Positions 19,610 to 29,284 of a stretch of 55,908 nt of DNA are shown here, piece by piece. Origin of the DNA: an uncultured Bacteroidia bacterium (GTDB lineage Bacteria; Bacteroidota; Bacteroidia; Bacteroidales; UBA932); the NCBI GenBank assembly GCA_902784965.1, contig CACZWU010000019.1, positions 1 to 55,908 on the forward strand, written 5' to 3'. The number at the start of each line of letters is the position of its first letter. The first letter of the stretch is position 1. The position numbers and the translations under genes are program-made. Under the pieces are notes generated by a model. It had not been told where the DNA came from, searched no databases, and worked only from the letters and a program-made list of their open reading frames with translations.

Positions 19610-19696
19610 TTTAAATCAATATTTCTTCCTGGGAAGGATATTGCTTTTCTGCGGGCGCCCTGACGGTCGGACTTCGTATCTTGCGGCAAAAAAGAT

Positions 19697-20803
19697 ATGG
19701 AGTCCGACCGCCTCGTTTATCTGTGTGCGCTGAGCAAAGTCTTTGCGTACCGCTGCGCCATCGGCCGTCAGCTGATGGACGCCTTCGGCGGCCCGGAGGC
19801 CCTTTTCAAGACCCCGCGCCGCGACCTTTCCGAACTGCTCCATCATGGAGAATCCCTGCTCGACCAGCTCTTCGACCCCGCCCTGCTCGACTGGGCCGCC
19901 GACGAAGTATCCTGGGCCCGCAACTATGACATCCACCTGCTGAGTTGCGACGATCCCGCCTATCCCCGCCGCCTGACTGCCTGCAGCGACGCCCCGTTGA
20001 TGCTCTATTATAAGGGAACGGCCGACTTGAACGCCGACCGGTCCCTGGCCGTCGTAGGCACGCGCAAGGCCAGCTGGTATGGCCGCGAAAGCTGTCGAAG
20101 AATCGTGGGCCGCCTGGGTGAATTGCGGGAGAAACCGCTGATCGTCAGTGGAATGGCCCTGGGAATCGATGGCAGTGCCCATGCTGCCGCGCTGGAAGCC
20201 GGTTTGCCCACCATCGGCGTGCTGCCCGGCGGACTCGACGAAATCTATCCCCGCCAGCACCGCGAACTGGCCCGCCGGACCCTGGCGTCCGGCGCCCTGG
20301 TCACCGACTTTGCCCGTGGTACCCAGCCCGTCGCCCACACCTTCCTGCGCCGCAACCGGATCATCGCCGGCATGGCCGACGCCACCCTGCTGGTGGAATC
20401 TTTCAACAAGGGCGGCGGCCTGATCACCGCTTTGCTGGCAGCCTCCTACCAGCGGGAGGTCTTTGCCGTGCCAGGCCGCATGACGGATGCTTCTTTCGAA
20501 GGCTGCAACCAACTCATCGCCCGGCGCGAAGCCACGCTCGTGGCCGATGCCGACGCCATCCCCCTGGCCATGGGCTGGATCTCCGCCCGGCAGCAGAAGG
20601 CCCGGGTTTCGCTGTTCCGGCCCGACGACCCGCCGGAGCGGCGTGAAGTCCTGCGCTGCCTGCAGGACCGCGCCCCACTGGCCGCCGAAGAGCTGGCCGC
20701 CTGCACGCATCTCGACGCTCGCGTGGTGAACCTGCTGCTGCTCGAGCTCGAAATGGAGGGCCGCGTAGTGGCCGACGGAAACAAATTTTTCTTAACTTTG
20801 TAA
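19697..20803 (+). CDS. dprA: DNA-processing protein DprA
   Basis: The 368-residue protein carries the Rossmann-like DprA/Smf domain: LAVVGTRKASWYGRE, SGMALGIDGSAHAAALEAG, GVLPGGLDEIYPRQH, then RNRIIAGMADATLLVE and VFAVPGRM. A C-terminal winged helix (about 310-368, LAAEELAACTHLDARVV) is also present. DprA loads RecA on incoming single-stranded DNA during transformation. The helix-hairpin-helix expected at the N-terminus is degenerate. An imperfect -7 box TATCTTGC is found just upstream, and a box for tatD lies within its last codons. Confidence 0.95.
   Translation: MESDRLVYLCALSKVFAYRCAIGRQLMDAFGGPEALFKTPRRDLSELLHHGESLLDQLFDPALLDWAADEVSWARNYDIHLLSCDDPAYPRRLTACSDAPLMLYYKGTADLNADRSLAVVGTRKASWYGRESCRRIVGRLGELREKPLIVSGMALGIDGSAHAAALEAGLPTIGVLPGGLDEIYPRQHRELARRTLASGALVTDFARGTQPVAHTFLRRNRIIAGMADATLLVESFNKGGGLITALLAASYQREVFAVPGRMTDASFEGCNQLIARREATLVADADAIPLAMGWISARQQKARVSLFRPDDPPERREVLRCLQDRAPLAAEELAACTHLDARVVNLLLLELEMEGRVVADGNKFFLTL
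20793..20800 (+). promoter_or_regulatory. Predicted -7 box inside the end of dprA, 5 bp before tatD
   Basis: TAACTTTG matches TAnnTTTG and ends five bases before the tatD ATG at 20806. If used, the tatD message would be leaderless. Confidence 0.45.
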
Positions 20804-20805
20804 GA

Positions 20806-21573
20806 ATGTTGACCGATACCCACTGCCACCTTTACGACGAAGCTTTCCGCGACGATTTCGACGCGGTGCTCTCCCGTGCCCGGGAGGCAGGCGTGGAAGC
20901 GTACGTGATGCCAGGCATCGACCGCGCCAGCTACGATGCACTCGTGGCGGTGGCCGATGCGCTGCCCGGCTTCGCCTTTCCCTGCATCGGCCTGCATCCG
21001 ACCTCGGTGGGGGAGGACTGGCAGGAGGAACTCGATTTCGTGAAGCAGCATCTCGACGGGCGGCGCTGGTATGCCGTCGGTGAGATCGGTCTCGATGAAT
21101 ACTGGTCGAAAGACCATGTGAAACAGCAGATGCGCGTGCTTGCCGAACAGGTCTGCATGGCCGCGGAGCGCGATATGCCGGTCATCATCCATCTGCGGGA
21201 GGCCACCGACGATTTCCTGCGGGTGATGGAAGACCTCCGGGGCGTGACGTTCCGGGGCGTGATGCATGCGTGGTCGGGCAGCTATGAGATGTATCGCCGG
21301 CTGCTCGGGATGGCCGATTTCAAGTTCGGCATCGGCGGCGTGGTGACCTACAAGAACGCCGGCGTGGCCGTCGCGCTCGAGAAGATGTCGCTCGACGACA
21401 TCGTGCTCGAGACCGACTGCCCCTGGCTGACCCCCGTGCCTTACCGTGGGAAGCGCAATGAACCCGCGTATGTACGGCTGGTGGCCGAGAAAGTGGCACA
21501 GATCAAAGGACTGACGCCCGCGGAAGTGGCCGCCGTGACGACGGCCAGCGCGCGCAGGCTCTTCAATTTATAG
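20806..21573 (+). CDS. tatD: TatD family metal-dependent hydrolase
   Basis: The 255-residue TIM-barrel protein starts MLTDTHCHLYDEAF, the first HxH metal pair. It continues with IGLHPTSV, the metal glutamate in AVGEIGLDEYW, PVIIHLREA, GVMHAWSGSYEMY and VLETDCPWLTP, all in the usual order. Members are 3'-5' exonucleases or D-aminoacyl-tRNA-related hydrolases; the exact substrate cannot be told. It starts 2 bp after dprA and is followed 5 bp later by ansA, so these genes may share transcripts. Confidence 0.93.
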   Translation: MLTDTHCHLYDEAFRDDFDAVLSRAREAGVEAYVMPGIDRASYDALVAVADALPGFAFPCIGLHPTSVGEDWQEELDFVKQHLDGRRWYAVGEIGLDEYWSKDHVKQQMRVLAEQVCMAAERDMPVIIHLREATDDFLRVMEDLRGVTFRGVMHAWSGSYEMYRRLLGMADFKFGIGGVVTYKNAGVAVALEKMSLDDIVLETDCPWLTPVPYRGKRNEPAYVRLVAEKVAQIKGLTPAEVAAVTTASARRLFNL

Positions 21574-21578
21574 ACACG

Positions 21579-22607
21579 ATGGACCGAAAGATTCTCCTTA
21601 TCTACACGGGCGGCACCATCGGGATGAAGATCGATCCCGAAACGCAGCTGCTCAAACCCTTCGACTTTACCCAGATCACCCGGGAGGTTCCCGAACTCAA
21701 GAAGTTCGGCTACCTCATCGATTCCCTTTCGTTCGACCCGGTCATCGACTCTTCGGACGTGAATCCGGCCTTCTGGATCAAGCTGGCCAGCATCATCAAG
21801 GCCAATTACGATTTCTACGACGGATTCGTGGTGCTCCATGGCACCGATACGATGGCCTATTCCGCGTCGGCGATGAGCTTCATGCTGGAAAACGTGGAGA
21901 AACCCGTGATCTTCACAGGCAGCCAGCTGCCCATCGGCATGCTCCGTACCGACGGCAAGGAGAACCTGATCTCCTCCATCCAGCTGGCGGCCGAGCAGGA
22001 CGAAGCGGGACATCCGCATATCTGCGAGGTGTGCATCTATTTCGACAGCCAGCTCTTCCGCGGCAACCGCACCTCCAAGTACAGCGCCGAGAATTTCAGC
22101 GCCTTCCGTTCACCCAACTATCCGACCCTGGCCGAGGTGGGTATCCATGTCCGCTACAACGACGCCGCCATCTACCATCCCCGCCGCTGGGGGCGGCCGT
22201 TGCGCCTGCATACGGAACTCGACACCCGGGTGGCTGTGCTGAAGATCTTCCCGGGCATCACCGAGCCCCTGGTCAAGGCCGTCCTTTCGACGCCCGGACT
22301 GCGGGCGGTGGTCCTGGAGACCTACGGCTCCGGCAATTCGCTGTCGGATCCCTGGTTTCTGGCCGCGCTGGCCGGATTTACCCGCGCCGGCGGCGTGATC
22401 GTCAACGTCACCCAGTGCCAGGCGGGGGCGGTGGATATGTGCGCTTATGCCAACGGGGATATCCTCAAGCAGGCCGGATTGGTGAGCGGAAAAGACATCA
22501 CCACGGAAGCCGCTGTGACAAAATTATTTGTTCTCTTGGGTCAATACGCTGACAATAAGAAAGTTATCGAAAAATTCGAAATCGGGGTGAGTGGAGAAAT
22601 TTCTTAG
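21579..22607 (+). CDS. ansA: Type I L-asparaginase
   Basis: The 342-residue protein begins MDRKILLIYTGGTIGM, with the first catalytic threonine in TGGTIG, and has VVLHGTDTMAYSASA for the second threonine-aspartate pair. GSQLPIGMLRTDGKEN and LETYGSGNS are also typical of cytoplasmic type I enzymes. It hydrolyses asparagine to aspartate and ammonia. No signal peptide is present. It follows tatD by 5 bp and is followed by a GC-rich hairpin at 22651-22676. Confidence 0.94.
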   Translation: MDRKILLIYTGGTIGMKIDPETQLLKPFDFTQITREVPELKKFGYLIDSLSFDPVIDSSDVNPAFWIKLASIIKANYDFYDGFVVLHGTDTMAYSASAMSFMLENVEKPVIFTGSQLPIGMLRTDGKENLISSIQLAAEQDEAGHPHICEVCIYFDSQLFRGNRTSKYSAENFSAFRSPNYPTLAEVGIHVRYNDAAIYHPRRWGRPLRLHTELDTRVAVLKIFPGITEPLVKAVLSTPGLRAVVLETYGSGNSLSDPWFLAALAGFTRAGGVIVNVTQCQAGAVDMCAYANGDILKQAGLVSGKDITTEAAVTKLFVLLGQYADNKKVIEKFEIGVSGEIS

Positions 22608-22650
22608 GATATAGTGATACTTTCCAAAAAAATTATTAAATTGCAAAGAA

Positions 22651-22676
22651 TTTTCGGGGGGCATATACCCCCAAAA
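22651..22676. terminator. Stem-loop in the ansA-exbB gap, possible terminator
   Basis: A stem of five G:C pairs (22656-22660 with 22668-22672), extended by four T:A pairs past a one-base bulge, closes a 7-base loop. It is flanked by A- and T-rich sequence. The remaining 129-bp gap is AT-rich and has no exact TAnnTTTG box before exbB. Confidence 0.45.
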
Positions 22677-22736
22677 ATCCGGTTAAAAGACTATAACTAT
22701 TTAAATTACAGTGTTTAATAATTAATTAAAAAACCT

Positions 22737-23531
22737 ATGAAAAAAATTTTCATGTTTTTGGCAGTCATTGGTCTCCTGACCATTTCTGCTGAGTACCAGA
22801 AGACTTTTGCACAGGATCAGGCTGCCGAGCAGACTGAAGCCGTGGCACAAGCCAACGACGAGGTTGTCGATCCGTTCGCCGCTGCGCCCAACGACACCCC
22901 GATCCACCAGCAGCTGAAGAAGCTCTTCATCGAAGGTGGTGCCACCTTCATGGCACTTGTGCTGTTGTGCCTTATCCTCGGTCTGGCCATCGCCATCGCG
23001 AAGATCATCACCCTGAGTATCGCCCAGAACAACAACCAGAAGCTTCTCAACCAGATTGAAGGCTGCCTCAAGAACGAAGGTGTCGACAAAGCTTTCGAGC
23101 TCTGCAAGAACACCCCGGGCCCGGTGGCACGTATCTTCACCCAGGGCCTCCTCCGCGTGAAAGACGGCCAGGGCATTGAGAAAGCTGAGAAATCGGTGGT
23201 CGAATACGGCTCCGTCGAGATGGGTAAACTCGAGAAAGGCCTCTCCTGGATCGGTCTGTTCATCGGTATCGCTCCGCAGTTGGGCTTCATGGGTACTGTG
23301 TTGGGTCTGATCCAGGCCTTCGATGCCATCGAGGTCGCCGGTGATATCAGCCCGGCCCTTGTGGCAGGTGGTATGAAAGTGGCTCTGATCACCACCGTCG
23401 GTGGTCTGGTCGTCGCCATCATCCTCCAGCTCTTCTACAACTACATCATTTCCAAGATTGACACGATCGTCGTGGACATGGAAGACTCTTCCATCTCGCT
23501 CGTGGACATGCTCGTCAAATACAGCAAATAA
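22737..23531 (+). CDS. exbB: MotA/TolQ/ExbB proton channel protein
   Basis: The 264-residue product has an N-terminal hydrophobic, possibly cleaved, segment followed by an acidic linker, then three membrane helices (about 65-95, 175-205 and 215-245). The channel core is GLSWIGLFIGIAPQLGFMGTVLGLI and then MKVALITTVGGLVVAIILQ. With ExbD it uses the proton gradient to power TonB. It heads a four-gene cluster with a small membrane protein and two ExbD proteins, the usual Bacteroidota arrangement. Confidence 0.94.
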   Translation: MKKIFMFLAVIGLLTISAEYQKTFAQDQAAEQTEAVAQANDEVVDPFAAAPNDTPIHQQLKKLFIEGGATFMALVLLCLILGLAIAIAKIITLSIAQNNNQKLLNQIEGCLKNEGVDKAFELCKNTPGPVARIFTQGLLRVKDGQGIEKAEKSVVEYGSVEMGKLEKGLSWIGLFIGIAPQLGFMGTVLGLIQAFDAIEVAGDISPALVAGGMKVALITTVGGLVVAIILQLFYNYIISKIDTIVVDMEDSSISLVDMLVKYSK

Positions 23532-23558
23532 TAACAAATACAACAATTGAGTTTTGTT

Positions 23559-24002
23559 ATGGAAGCTAACGAAAAAAAAGAGACCCGGCCCTGGAAAATT
23601 CTGGAGTTGATCCTCTTCGTCGTGTCGTTGGTGCTTTTTGCCATTGTCTTCACCCAGAATCCGAAGACCGTTGAGGCAGCTACCGGTTCCCTCGATACGT
23701 ACCTCTACTGGATCTACTTCCTGGTTTGCCTTGCGCTCTGCGTCACGCTGCTGTTTCCGCTTGTGGGTGCGTTCAAGAGCAAGAAGAAACTTCTGCGCCT
23801 GATCATCCTCATTCTGGCGGTCGTCGTGATTGTCGGCGGCGCCTGGCTGCTTGCTCCCGGTACGCCTATCGAAACGAAGGCGGCTGTCCAGGATGGCGAC
23901 TTCAAGTTTGCCGATACGATGCTGTTTATTACTTACCTGATGGTCATTGGCGCCGTCGTGGCACTCTGCTGGAGCGCTGTCCGCAAGGCCGTCAAAAAAT
24001 AA
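23559..24002 (+). CDS. Small membrane protein of the exb cluster
   Basis: From the ATG at 23559 the product is 147 residues with four predicted membrane helices (about 11-31, 45-68, 78-98 and 117-140) and a basic C-terminus. I do not recognise a named domain. Its fixed place between exbB and exbD suggests an accessory part of the proton motor, which is inference only. An in-frame TTG four codons earlier is a less likely start. Confidence 0.8.
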   Translation: MEANEKKETRPWKILELILFVVSLVLFAIVFTQNPKTVEAATGSLDTYLYWIYFLVCLALCVTLLFPLVGAFKSKKKLLRLIILILAVVVIVGGAWLLAPGTPIETKAAVQDGDFKFADTMLFITYLMVIGAVVALCWSAVRKAVKK

Positions 24003-24013
24003 GTGACTGAAGT

Positions 24014-24592
24014 ATGGCTAAGAAAAAGGTTCCTGAAATCAACGGCTCATCTATGGCGGATATTGCGTTCATCGCGCTGATATTCTTCTTGATGGTGACC
24101 ACGATGGACAAGGAGGAGGGTATCTCCCGTCTCCTTCCGCCCATCCCTCCGGAAGATCAGAAGATGGAGGACTTGAAGGTCAATCGTCGGAATATCATCC
24201 AGGTGAAGATCAATTCCAACGATAGATTGTTGGCCGGCAGTCAACCGATGGATGTCAGCCAGCTGAAGGACAAGATCAAAGAATTTATGACCAACCCTTA
24301 CGACGACCCGAACCTTCCTGAGAAGGAAATCCAGGATATTCCGGGTCTCGGACCGGTTCCCGTTTCGAAAGGTGTCATTTCCCTGCAGAACGACCGCGGT
24401 ACCACGTACCAGGCCTACATCACCGTCCAGAACGAGCTGATCAAGGCCATCAACGAACTCCGCGACGACTTCTCGGTGAAGACCTTCGGCAAGAAGTATT
24501 CGAAACTGAATGAGGAGCAGCAGGAGATGGTCCGCAAGGCCATCCCGCAGAAGATCTCCGAGGCGGAACCGAAGGACGTCAAAAAGAAATAG
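24014..24592 (+). CDS. exbD: ExbD/TolR family protein (first copy)
   Basis: The 192-residue protein has a short N-terminus and one membrane helix (about 16-34, ADIAFIALIFFLMVTTM) with the conserved aspartate that takes part in proton transfer. A periplasmic domain follows with an insertion around residues 95-125 rich in proline (DDPNLPEKEIQDIPGLG). It is somewhat longer than typical ExbD (about 140). It lies 11 bp after the small membrane protein and 11 bp before the second exbD. Confidence 0.92.
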   Translation: MAKKKVPEINGSSMADIAFIALIFFLMVTTMDKEEGISRLLPPIPPEDQKMEDLKVNRRNIIQVKINSNDRLLAGSQPMDVSQLKDKIKEFMTNPYDDPNLPEKEIQDIPGLGPVPVSKGVISLQNDRGTTYQAYITVQNELIKAINELRDDFSVKTFGKKYSKLNEEQQEMVRKAIPQKISEAEPKDVKKK

Positions 24593-24603
24593 GAGAATTC
24601 AGT

Positions 24604-25086
24604 ATGGCTAAATTCATCAAAGAAAACAAGGGTGAACTTCCGCAGATGAACACCTCGTCCCTCCCGGACATCGTGTTTATCATCCTGATGTTCTTCATGG
24701 TGTGTACCTCCATGCGTCAGAATGAGACGAAGGTTCGCGTCACCACGCCGATGGCGACGGAGATTGCGAAACTCGACCGGAAAGACCTTGCTACCTATAT
24801 CTATATTGGAACGCCTTCGCAGCAGTACCAGAAAGAGTACGGTACGGATTCCCGTATCCAGCTCAACGACGTCATCGTGAAGGACAACAGCGACCTGAGC
24901 CCGATCCGCGACTTCATCGCAGCCGAGCGTGAGAAAATCTCCGAGGTCGACCGTCCGTTCATGCAGGTCAACATCAAAGCCGATAAGGACACCCGTATGG
25001 GTATCATCACCGACGTGAAGCAAGAGCTCCGTCGCTGCTCGGCCCTGAAGATCATGTATGGCGCCCGAAAAGGTACGCAGAAATAG
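24604..25086 (+). CDS. exbD: ExbD/TolR family protein (second copy)
   Basis: The 160-residue paralogue of the preceding protein begins MAKFIKENKGELPQMNTSS and has the membrane helix LPDIVFIILMFFMVCTS with its conserved aspartate. The periplasmic part ends near MGIITDVKQELRRCSALKIMYGARK. Two different ExbD proteins probably mix in one ExbB-ExbD motor, or serve different TonB proteins. The cluster ends at the terminator 25102-25132. Confidence 0.92.
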   Translation: MAKFIKENKGELPQMNTSSLPDIVFIILMFFMVCTSMRQNETKVRVTTPMATEIAKLDRKDLATYIYIGTPSQQYQKEYGTDSRIQLNDVIVKDNSDLSPIRDFIAAEREKISEVDRPFMQVNIKADKDTRMGIITDVKQELRRCSALKIMYGARKGTQK

Positions 25087-25101
25087 CGAACGCTTGAACT
25101 G

Positions 25102-25132
25102 AAGAGAGGGTGGTTTCGTGCCACCCTTTCTT
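25102..25132 (+). terminator. Intrinsic terminator of the exb cluster
   Basis: A 12-bp stem (25102-25113 with 25121-25132, one G:T pair) with a 7-base loop is followed by a T-rich run, 16 bp after the second exbD stop. Confidence 0.8.
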
Positions 25133-25152
25133 TTATCTATTCAACAATTGAC

Positions 25153-26373
25153 ATGAAGAAAATCATCCATACCCTGGCAGCGGCCATCCTGCTATTGATG
25201 GCGGTTTCGTGCACGAAGCAGGAACCCACGGCGAAGTATGTCTTTTATTTCATCGGCGACGGAATGGGCTTCACCCATGTGGCCGCCGCGGAGGCCTATC
25301 TGGCCCAGGAACGCGGCGTCATCGGCATGGATCCGCTCTGCTTCACGCAGTTTCCGGTGATGGGCGAGGCCACGACCTTCTCGGCCAGCAACATCATCAC
25401 CGACTCCTCGGCGGCCGGAACCGCCCTGGCGACTGGAGAGAAAACCAACAACGGCATGCTGTGCATCGCGCCCGATTCCACGACCATCCTGACGCCGATC
25501 TCGGTCAAGATCCATGATGCCGGCTTCAGCGTGGGCGTGATGTCCACCACGCCGATTAACCATGCCACGCCGGCCGCTTTCTTCGGCCACAACATCAAGC
25601 GTGGTAACTACTATGAGATTGGCAAGGAACTTCCCGGCGCCGGCTTCGAGTTCTTTGCCGGTGGCGGCCTCTACCATCCGAAAGGAAAAGAAGGCGATGC
25701 GGAAATCGCGGTCTGGGACATGATTCCCGAAGGTGACTATACGCTGGCCTGTGGTTATGAGGATTTTCTGGCCAAGAAGGATGCTGATCGCATCGTGCTG
25801 ATCAACAAGGAGGGATCCGAAGATTGCTGCCCGTATGCCCTCGGTCGTCCTGAAGGCGCCCTGACGCTGCCGCAGATCGTCGATGCCGCCATCACCGTAC
25901 TGGAGCGCAATCCCAAGGGATTCTTCCTGATGGCCGAAGGCGGCCTGATCGACTGGGCTGCACACAGCCAGGACCTGGCAGGCACCATCTTCGAGGTCCT
26001 CGACTTCGACAATGCCATCGCTGTGGCGAACGCTTTCTATGAACGTCATCCCGACGAGACCCTGATCGTCGTGACCGCCGACCACGAGACCGGCGGCCTC
26101 GCGCTGGGTCGCAAAGGATACACCTACGACTTGACTGTGATCGACGACATCAAGAATGCGACGGCTTCGACCAGCGTGGAGGAATATATGGACAGCCCGA
26201 AGGCCATTGACAGCGTCAACGCGAAAGCCCGTGTCGGCTGGACCACGTTATCGCATTGTGGCGGTCCGGTTCCGGTCTGGGCCAAAGGTGTGGGTGCTGC
26301 CCGCTTTGCCGGCCGGCAGGACAACACCGATATCCCCAAGAAAATCTGCGCCGCCATGGGCGTGCAATTCTAA
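25153..26373 (+). CDS. Alkaline phosphatase lipoprotein
   Basis: The 406-residue product has a lipoprotein signal (LLLMAVSC, cysteine near 20). The alkaline phosphatase core follows: FYFIGDGMGFTHV (metal aspartate), IITDSSAAGTALATG (serine nucleophile), STTPINHATPAAF, AEGGLIDWAAHSQD and VTADHETGGLALG (metal ligands), and THSGG-like LSHCGGPVPVWAKG at the end. It should release phosphate from esters at the cell envelope. It begins right after the exb terminator and is 9 bp from the next hydrolase gene. Confidence 0.94.
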   Translation: MKKIIHTLAAAILLLMAVSCTKQEPTAKYVFYFIGDGMGFTHVAAAEAYLAQERGVIGMDPLCFTQFPVMGEATTFSASNIITDSSAAGTALATGEKTNNGMLCIAPDSTTILTPISVKIHDAGFSVGVMSTTPINHATPAAFFGHNIKRGNYYEIGKELPGAGFEFFAGGGLYHPKGKEGDAEIAVWDMIPEGDYTLACGYEDFLAKKDADRIVLINKEGSEDCCPYALGRPEGALTLPQIVDAAITVLERNPKGFFLMAEGGLIDWAAHSQDLAGTIFEVLDFDNAIAVANAFYERHPDETLIVVTADHETGGLALGRKGYTYDLTVIDDIKNATASTSVEEYMDSPKAIDSVNAKARVGWTTLSHCGGPVPVWAKGVGAARFAGRQDNTDIPKKICAAMGVQF

Positions 26374-26382
26374 ACGGATGCG

Positions 26383-27867
26383 ATGAAACGCTTCCTCACC
26401 CTCTGTCTGACCGTGCTGCTGGCAGTTCCTGCTTTTTCGCAGGAGCTGCCTAAGCGCGAGTTTCGCGGCGCCTGGCTTCACATCGTGGGCAACCAGCAGA
26501 TCAAGACGATGTCGCGCGAACAGATCCAGCAGTGGTTCACCGCCACGCTCGACAGCCTGGCGGCGATGGGCTGCAACGCCGTGATCTTCCAGGTGCGGCC
26601 CCAGGCCGATGCCTTCTATGCTTCCGAACTGGAACCCTGGACCCGTTTCCTGACCGGTGAGCAGGGGGTCGCCCCCGATCCCTTCTGGGATCCGCTGCAG
26701 TTCATGATCGAACAATGCCATGCGCGCGGCATGGAGCTGCACGCCTGGCTCAACCCCTATCGGGTGACCTCCAACGACCAGGAGCAGCTGTGTCCCGACC
26801 ATCTTTATTTCAAAAAGCCGGAGATCTTCCGGCGCTATGGGAAGCAACTCTATTTCGACCCGGGTGAGCCGGAGGCCATCGCCCATACGGTCCGGGTCAT
26901 CGCCGACATCGTCGATCGCTACGATGTCGACGCCATTCATTTTGACGACTATTTCTACCCGTATCCCGTCGCCTTCGAGGAGTTCCACGACGATGACTCT
27001 TTCGTCCGGTATGGTGCCGGACAAGGCTTCGAATACTGGCAGAAGAACGACTGGCGCCGCCACAACGTGGAGACGCTCATCCACCAGGTGAACGATACCA
27101 TCAAGGCCATCAAGCCCTGGGTCCGATTTGGCATCTCGCCGTTCGGCATCCACCGCAACAAGAAAGACACCCCCGACGGCAGTGGCAGCGATACTAACGG
27201 GCTCTCGAATTACGAGCAGCTCTTCGCCGATGTGCCGGCCTGGGCCGAGAAGGGCTACATCGACTACATTGTTCCGCAACTCTACTGGCGGATCGGCTAC
27301 CCGGCTGCCGACTACGATGTGCTCATCCACTGGTGGAACGACAAGGATTACAGGGGGCAGCTCTATATCGGGCAGAGCATCTCGACGTTCAACGCGCCCG
27401 ATCTCGACAATCCGGCCATCACGCAGACTGCCCGCAAGATGCGGTTGGTGCGCGAACTGCCGAATGTCGACGGCAATGTCTGGTGGCCCGGCTGGTCGCT
27501 GGTGGGCTCCGCGCTGCAGGATACGCTGCGGACCATCTACCAGAAAGACATGGCACTGATTCCGGCCTATACCGACATCGATGCCGTGGCTCCCGCGCCG
27601 GTAACCGGGCTGAAGGCCTCCGCAAAGGGCCTCTCCTGGAAGCCCGTGGAGACCGATGACGTGCTGCAGCAGCCACATTTCTATGTGGTGTACCGTTTCG
27701 ACGCCGGAGAGGCAGTCGATCTCTCGCGCAGCAGTGCCATCGTCAAGATTACCCGTGACACGCACTATAAACCTGCTGAGAAACGGAACGGACAGCATCA
27801 GTATGTGGTGACCGTCGTCGACAAGTGCTGGAACGAGAGTGAAGCTTCGAATACGATCAAATGGTAA
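26383..27867 (+). CDS. Glycoside hydrolase family 10-like secreted protein (GHL10/DUF187)
   Basis: The 494-residue protein has a signal peptide ([12 protein letters not shown]) and a TIM-barrel that begins [16 protein letters not shown] and includes [40 protein letters not shown] and [12 protein letters not shown], the hallmarks of GHL10. A fibronectin-like tail (about 400-494) follows. Members act on cell-wall or surface glycans; the substrate here is not known. It follows the phosphatase gene by 9 bp and precedes asnS by 10 bp. Confidence 0.9.
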   Translation: MKRFLTLCLTVLLAVPAFSQELPKREFRGAWLHIVGNQQIKTMSREQIQQWFTATLDSLAAMGCNAVIFQVRPQADAFYASELEPWTRFLTGEQGVAPDPFWDPLQFMIEQCHARGMELHAWLNPYRVTSNDQEQLCPDHLYFKKPEIFRRYGKQLYFDPGEPEAIAHTVRVIADIVDRYDVDAIHFDDYFYPYPVAFEEFHDDDSFVRYGAGQGFEYWQKNDWRRHNVETLIHQVNDTIKAIKPWVRFGISPFGIHRNKKDTPDGSGSDTNGLSNYEQLFADVPAWAEKGYIDYIVPQLYWRIGYPAADYDVLIHWWNDKDYRGQLYIGQSISTFNAPDLDNPAITQTARKMRLVRELPNVDGNVWWPGWSLVGSALQDTLRTIYQKDMALIPAYTDIDAVAPAPVTGLKASAKGLSWKPVETDDVLQQPHFYVVYRFDAGEAVDLSRSSAIVKITRDTHYKPAEKRNGQHQYVVTVVDKCWNESEASNTIKW

Positions 27868-27877
27868 CGATATAACA

Positions 27878-29257
27878 ATGAAACGAATCAAGGATTATTT
27901 GAGCGGACAGCCCGCGCAGGACATTGTGGTGAAGGGATGGGTCCGCACCAAACGTGGCAACAAGAATGTGGCGTTCATCGCCCTGAATGACGGTTCGACC
28001 ATCAATAATATTCAGGTAGTGTGCGACTTGCAAAAGTTTGACGAGTCGCTGATGAAGCAGGTCACCACGGGTGCCTGCCTCTGCGTGAAGGGCGACCTGG
28101 TCCCCTCGCTGGGCAGCGGCCAGGCTATGGAAGTGCAGGCCAAAGAGATCGAGGTCTACGGTACGGCCGACGTCGATACCTATCCGCTGCAGAAGAAGGG
28201 CCACAGCATGGAGTTCCTGCGTGAGATTGCGCACCTGCGTCCCCGCACCAATACTTTCGGTGCCGTGCTCCGCATCCGTCACGCGATGGCTTTTGCCATC
28301 CACAAATTCTTCAACGACAGGGGATTCGTCTATCTCCATACGCCGCTTATCACGGCCAGTGACTGCGAAGGTGCCGGCGAGATGTTCCAGGTCACGACCC
28401 TTGACCTCGACAATCTGCCGCGTACGGAAGACGGCAAGATTGACTATAGCCAGGACTTTTTCGGCCGCCAGACTTCCCTGACGGTGAGCGGTCAGCTCGA
28501 GGGTGAGCTGGGTGCCATGGCCCTGGGACAGATCTATACCTTCGGCCCGACTTTCCGCGCCGAGAACTCCAATACGCCGCGCCACCTGGCCGAGTTCTGG
28601 ATGGTGGAGCCTGAGATGGCCTTCTACGACGTGAACGACCTGATGGACCTCGAAGAAGAATTCATCAAATACCTGGTGCAGTACGCCCTCGACAACTGCC
28701 AGGACGACCTGGCCTTCCTCAACAAGATGATCGACCCCGAACTCATCGAGCGGCTCAAGAGTGTGGTATCGACCGACTTCGTCCGCCTGACCTATACCGA
28801 GGGTATCAAGATTCTCGAGGCCAGTGGCCAGAAGTTCGAGTTCCCGGTGGCCTGGGGCGTTGACCTGCAGAGCGAGCATGAGCGCTACCTCGTGGAGAAG
28901 CATTTCGGCAAGCCGGTGATCCTGACCGACTACCCGAAAGACATCAAGGCCTTCTACATGAAGCAGAACGACGACGGCAAGACGGTCCGCGGCACTGACG
29001 TGCTCTTCCCGAAGATCGGTGAGATCATCGGCGGCAGCGAGCGCGAAGCTTCGCTCGAAAAGCTCAACCGGCGCATCGAAGAGTTGCACATGGACACCAC
29101 CAACCTCTGGTGGTATATCGACACCCGTCGCTTCGGTACCTGCCCGCACAGCGGTTTCGGCCTCGGTTTCGAGCGCCTGCTGCTCTTCGTTACGGGCATG
29201 AGCAACATCCGCGACGTGATCCCGTTCCCGCGTACGCCCAAGACGGCAGAATTCTAA
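27878..29257 (+). CDS. asnS: Asparaginyl-tRNA synthetase
   Basis: From the ATG at 27878 (MKRIKDYL) the product is 459 residues. The N-terminal OB fold binds the anticodon ([20 protein letters not shown]). The class II core has motif 1 around [12 protein letters not shown], motif 2 [21 protein letters not shown] and motif 3 [30 protein letters not shown] and [13 protein letters not shown] are typical of AsnRS rather than AspRS. It charges tRNA-Asn with asparagine. A longer frame starts at 27839 but lies inside the preceding gene. Confidence 0.97.
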   Translation: MKRIKDYLSGQPAQDIVVKGWVRTKRGNKNVAFIALNDGSTINNIQVVCDLQKFDESLMKQVTTGACLCVKGDLVPSLGSGQAMEVQAKEIEVYGTADVDTYPLQKKGHSMEFLREIAHLRPRTNTFGAVLRIRHAMAFAIHKFFNDRGFVYLHTPLITASDCEGAGEMFQVTTLDLDNLPRTEDGKIDYSQDFFGRQTSLTVSGQLEGELGAMALGQIYTFGPTFRAENSNTPRHLAEFWMVEPEMAFYDVNDLMDLEEEFIKYLVQYALDNCQDDLAFLNKMIDPELIERLKSVVSTDFVRLTYTEGIKILEASGQKFEFPVAWGVDLQSEHERYLVEKHFGKPVILTDYPKDIKAFYMKQNDDGKTVRGTDVLFPKIGEIIGGSEREASLEKLNRRIEELHMDTTNLWWYIDTRRFGTCPHSGFGLGFERLLLFVTGMSNIRDVIPFPRTPKTAEF

Positions 29258-29284
29258 AACTTACGCATACTTAAACGAAAAACT

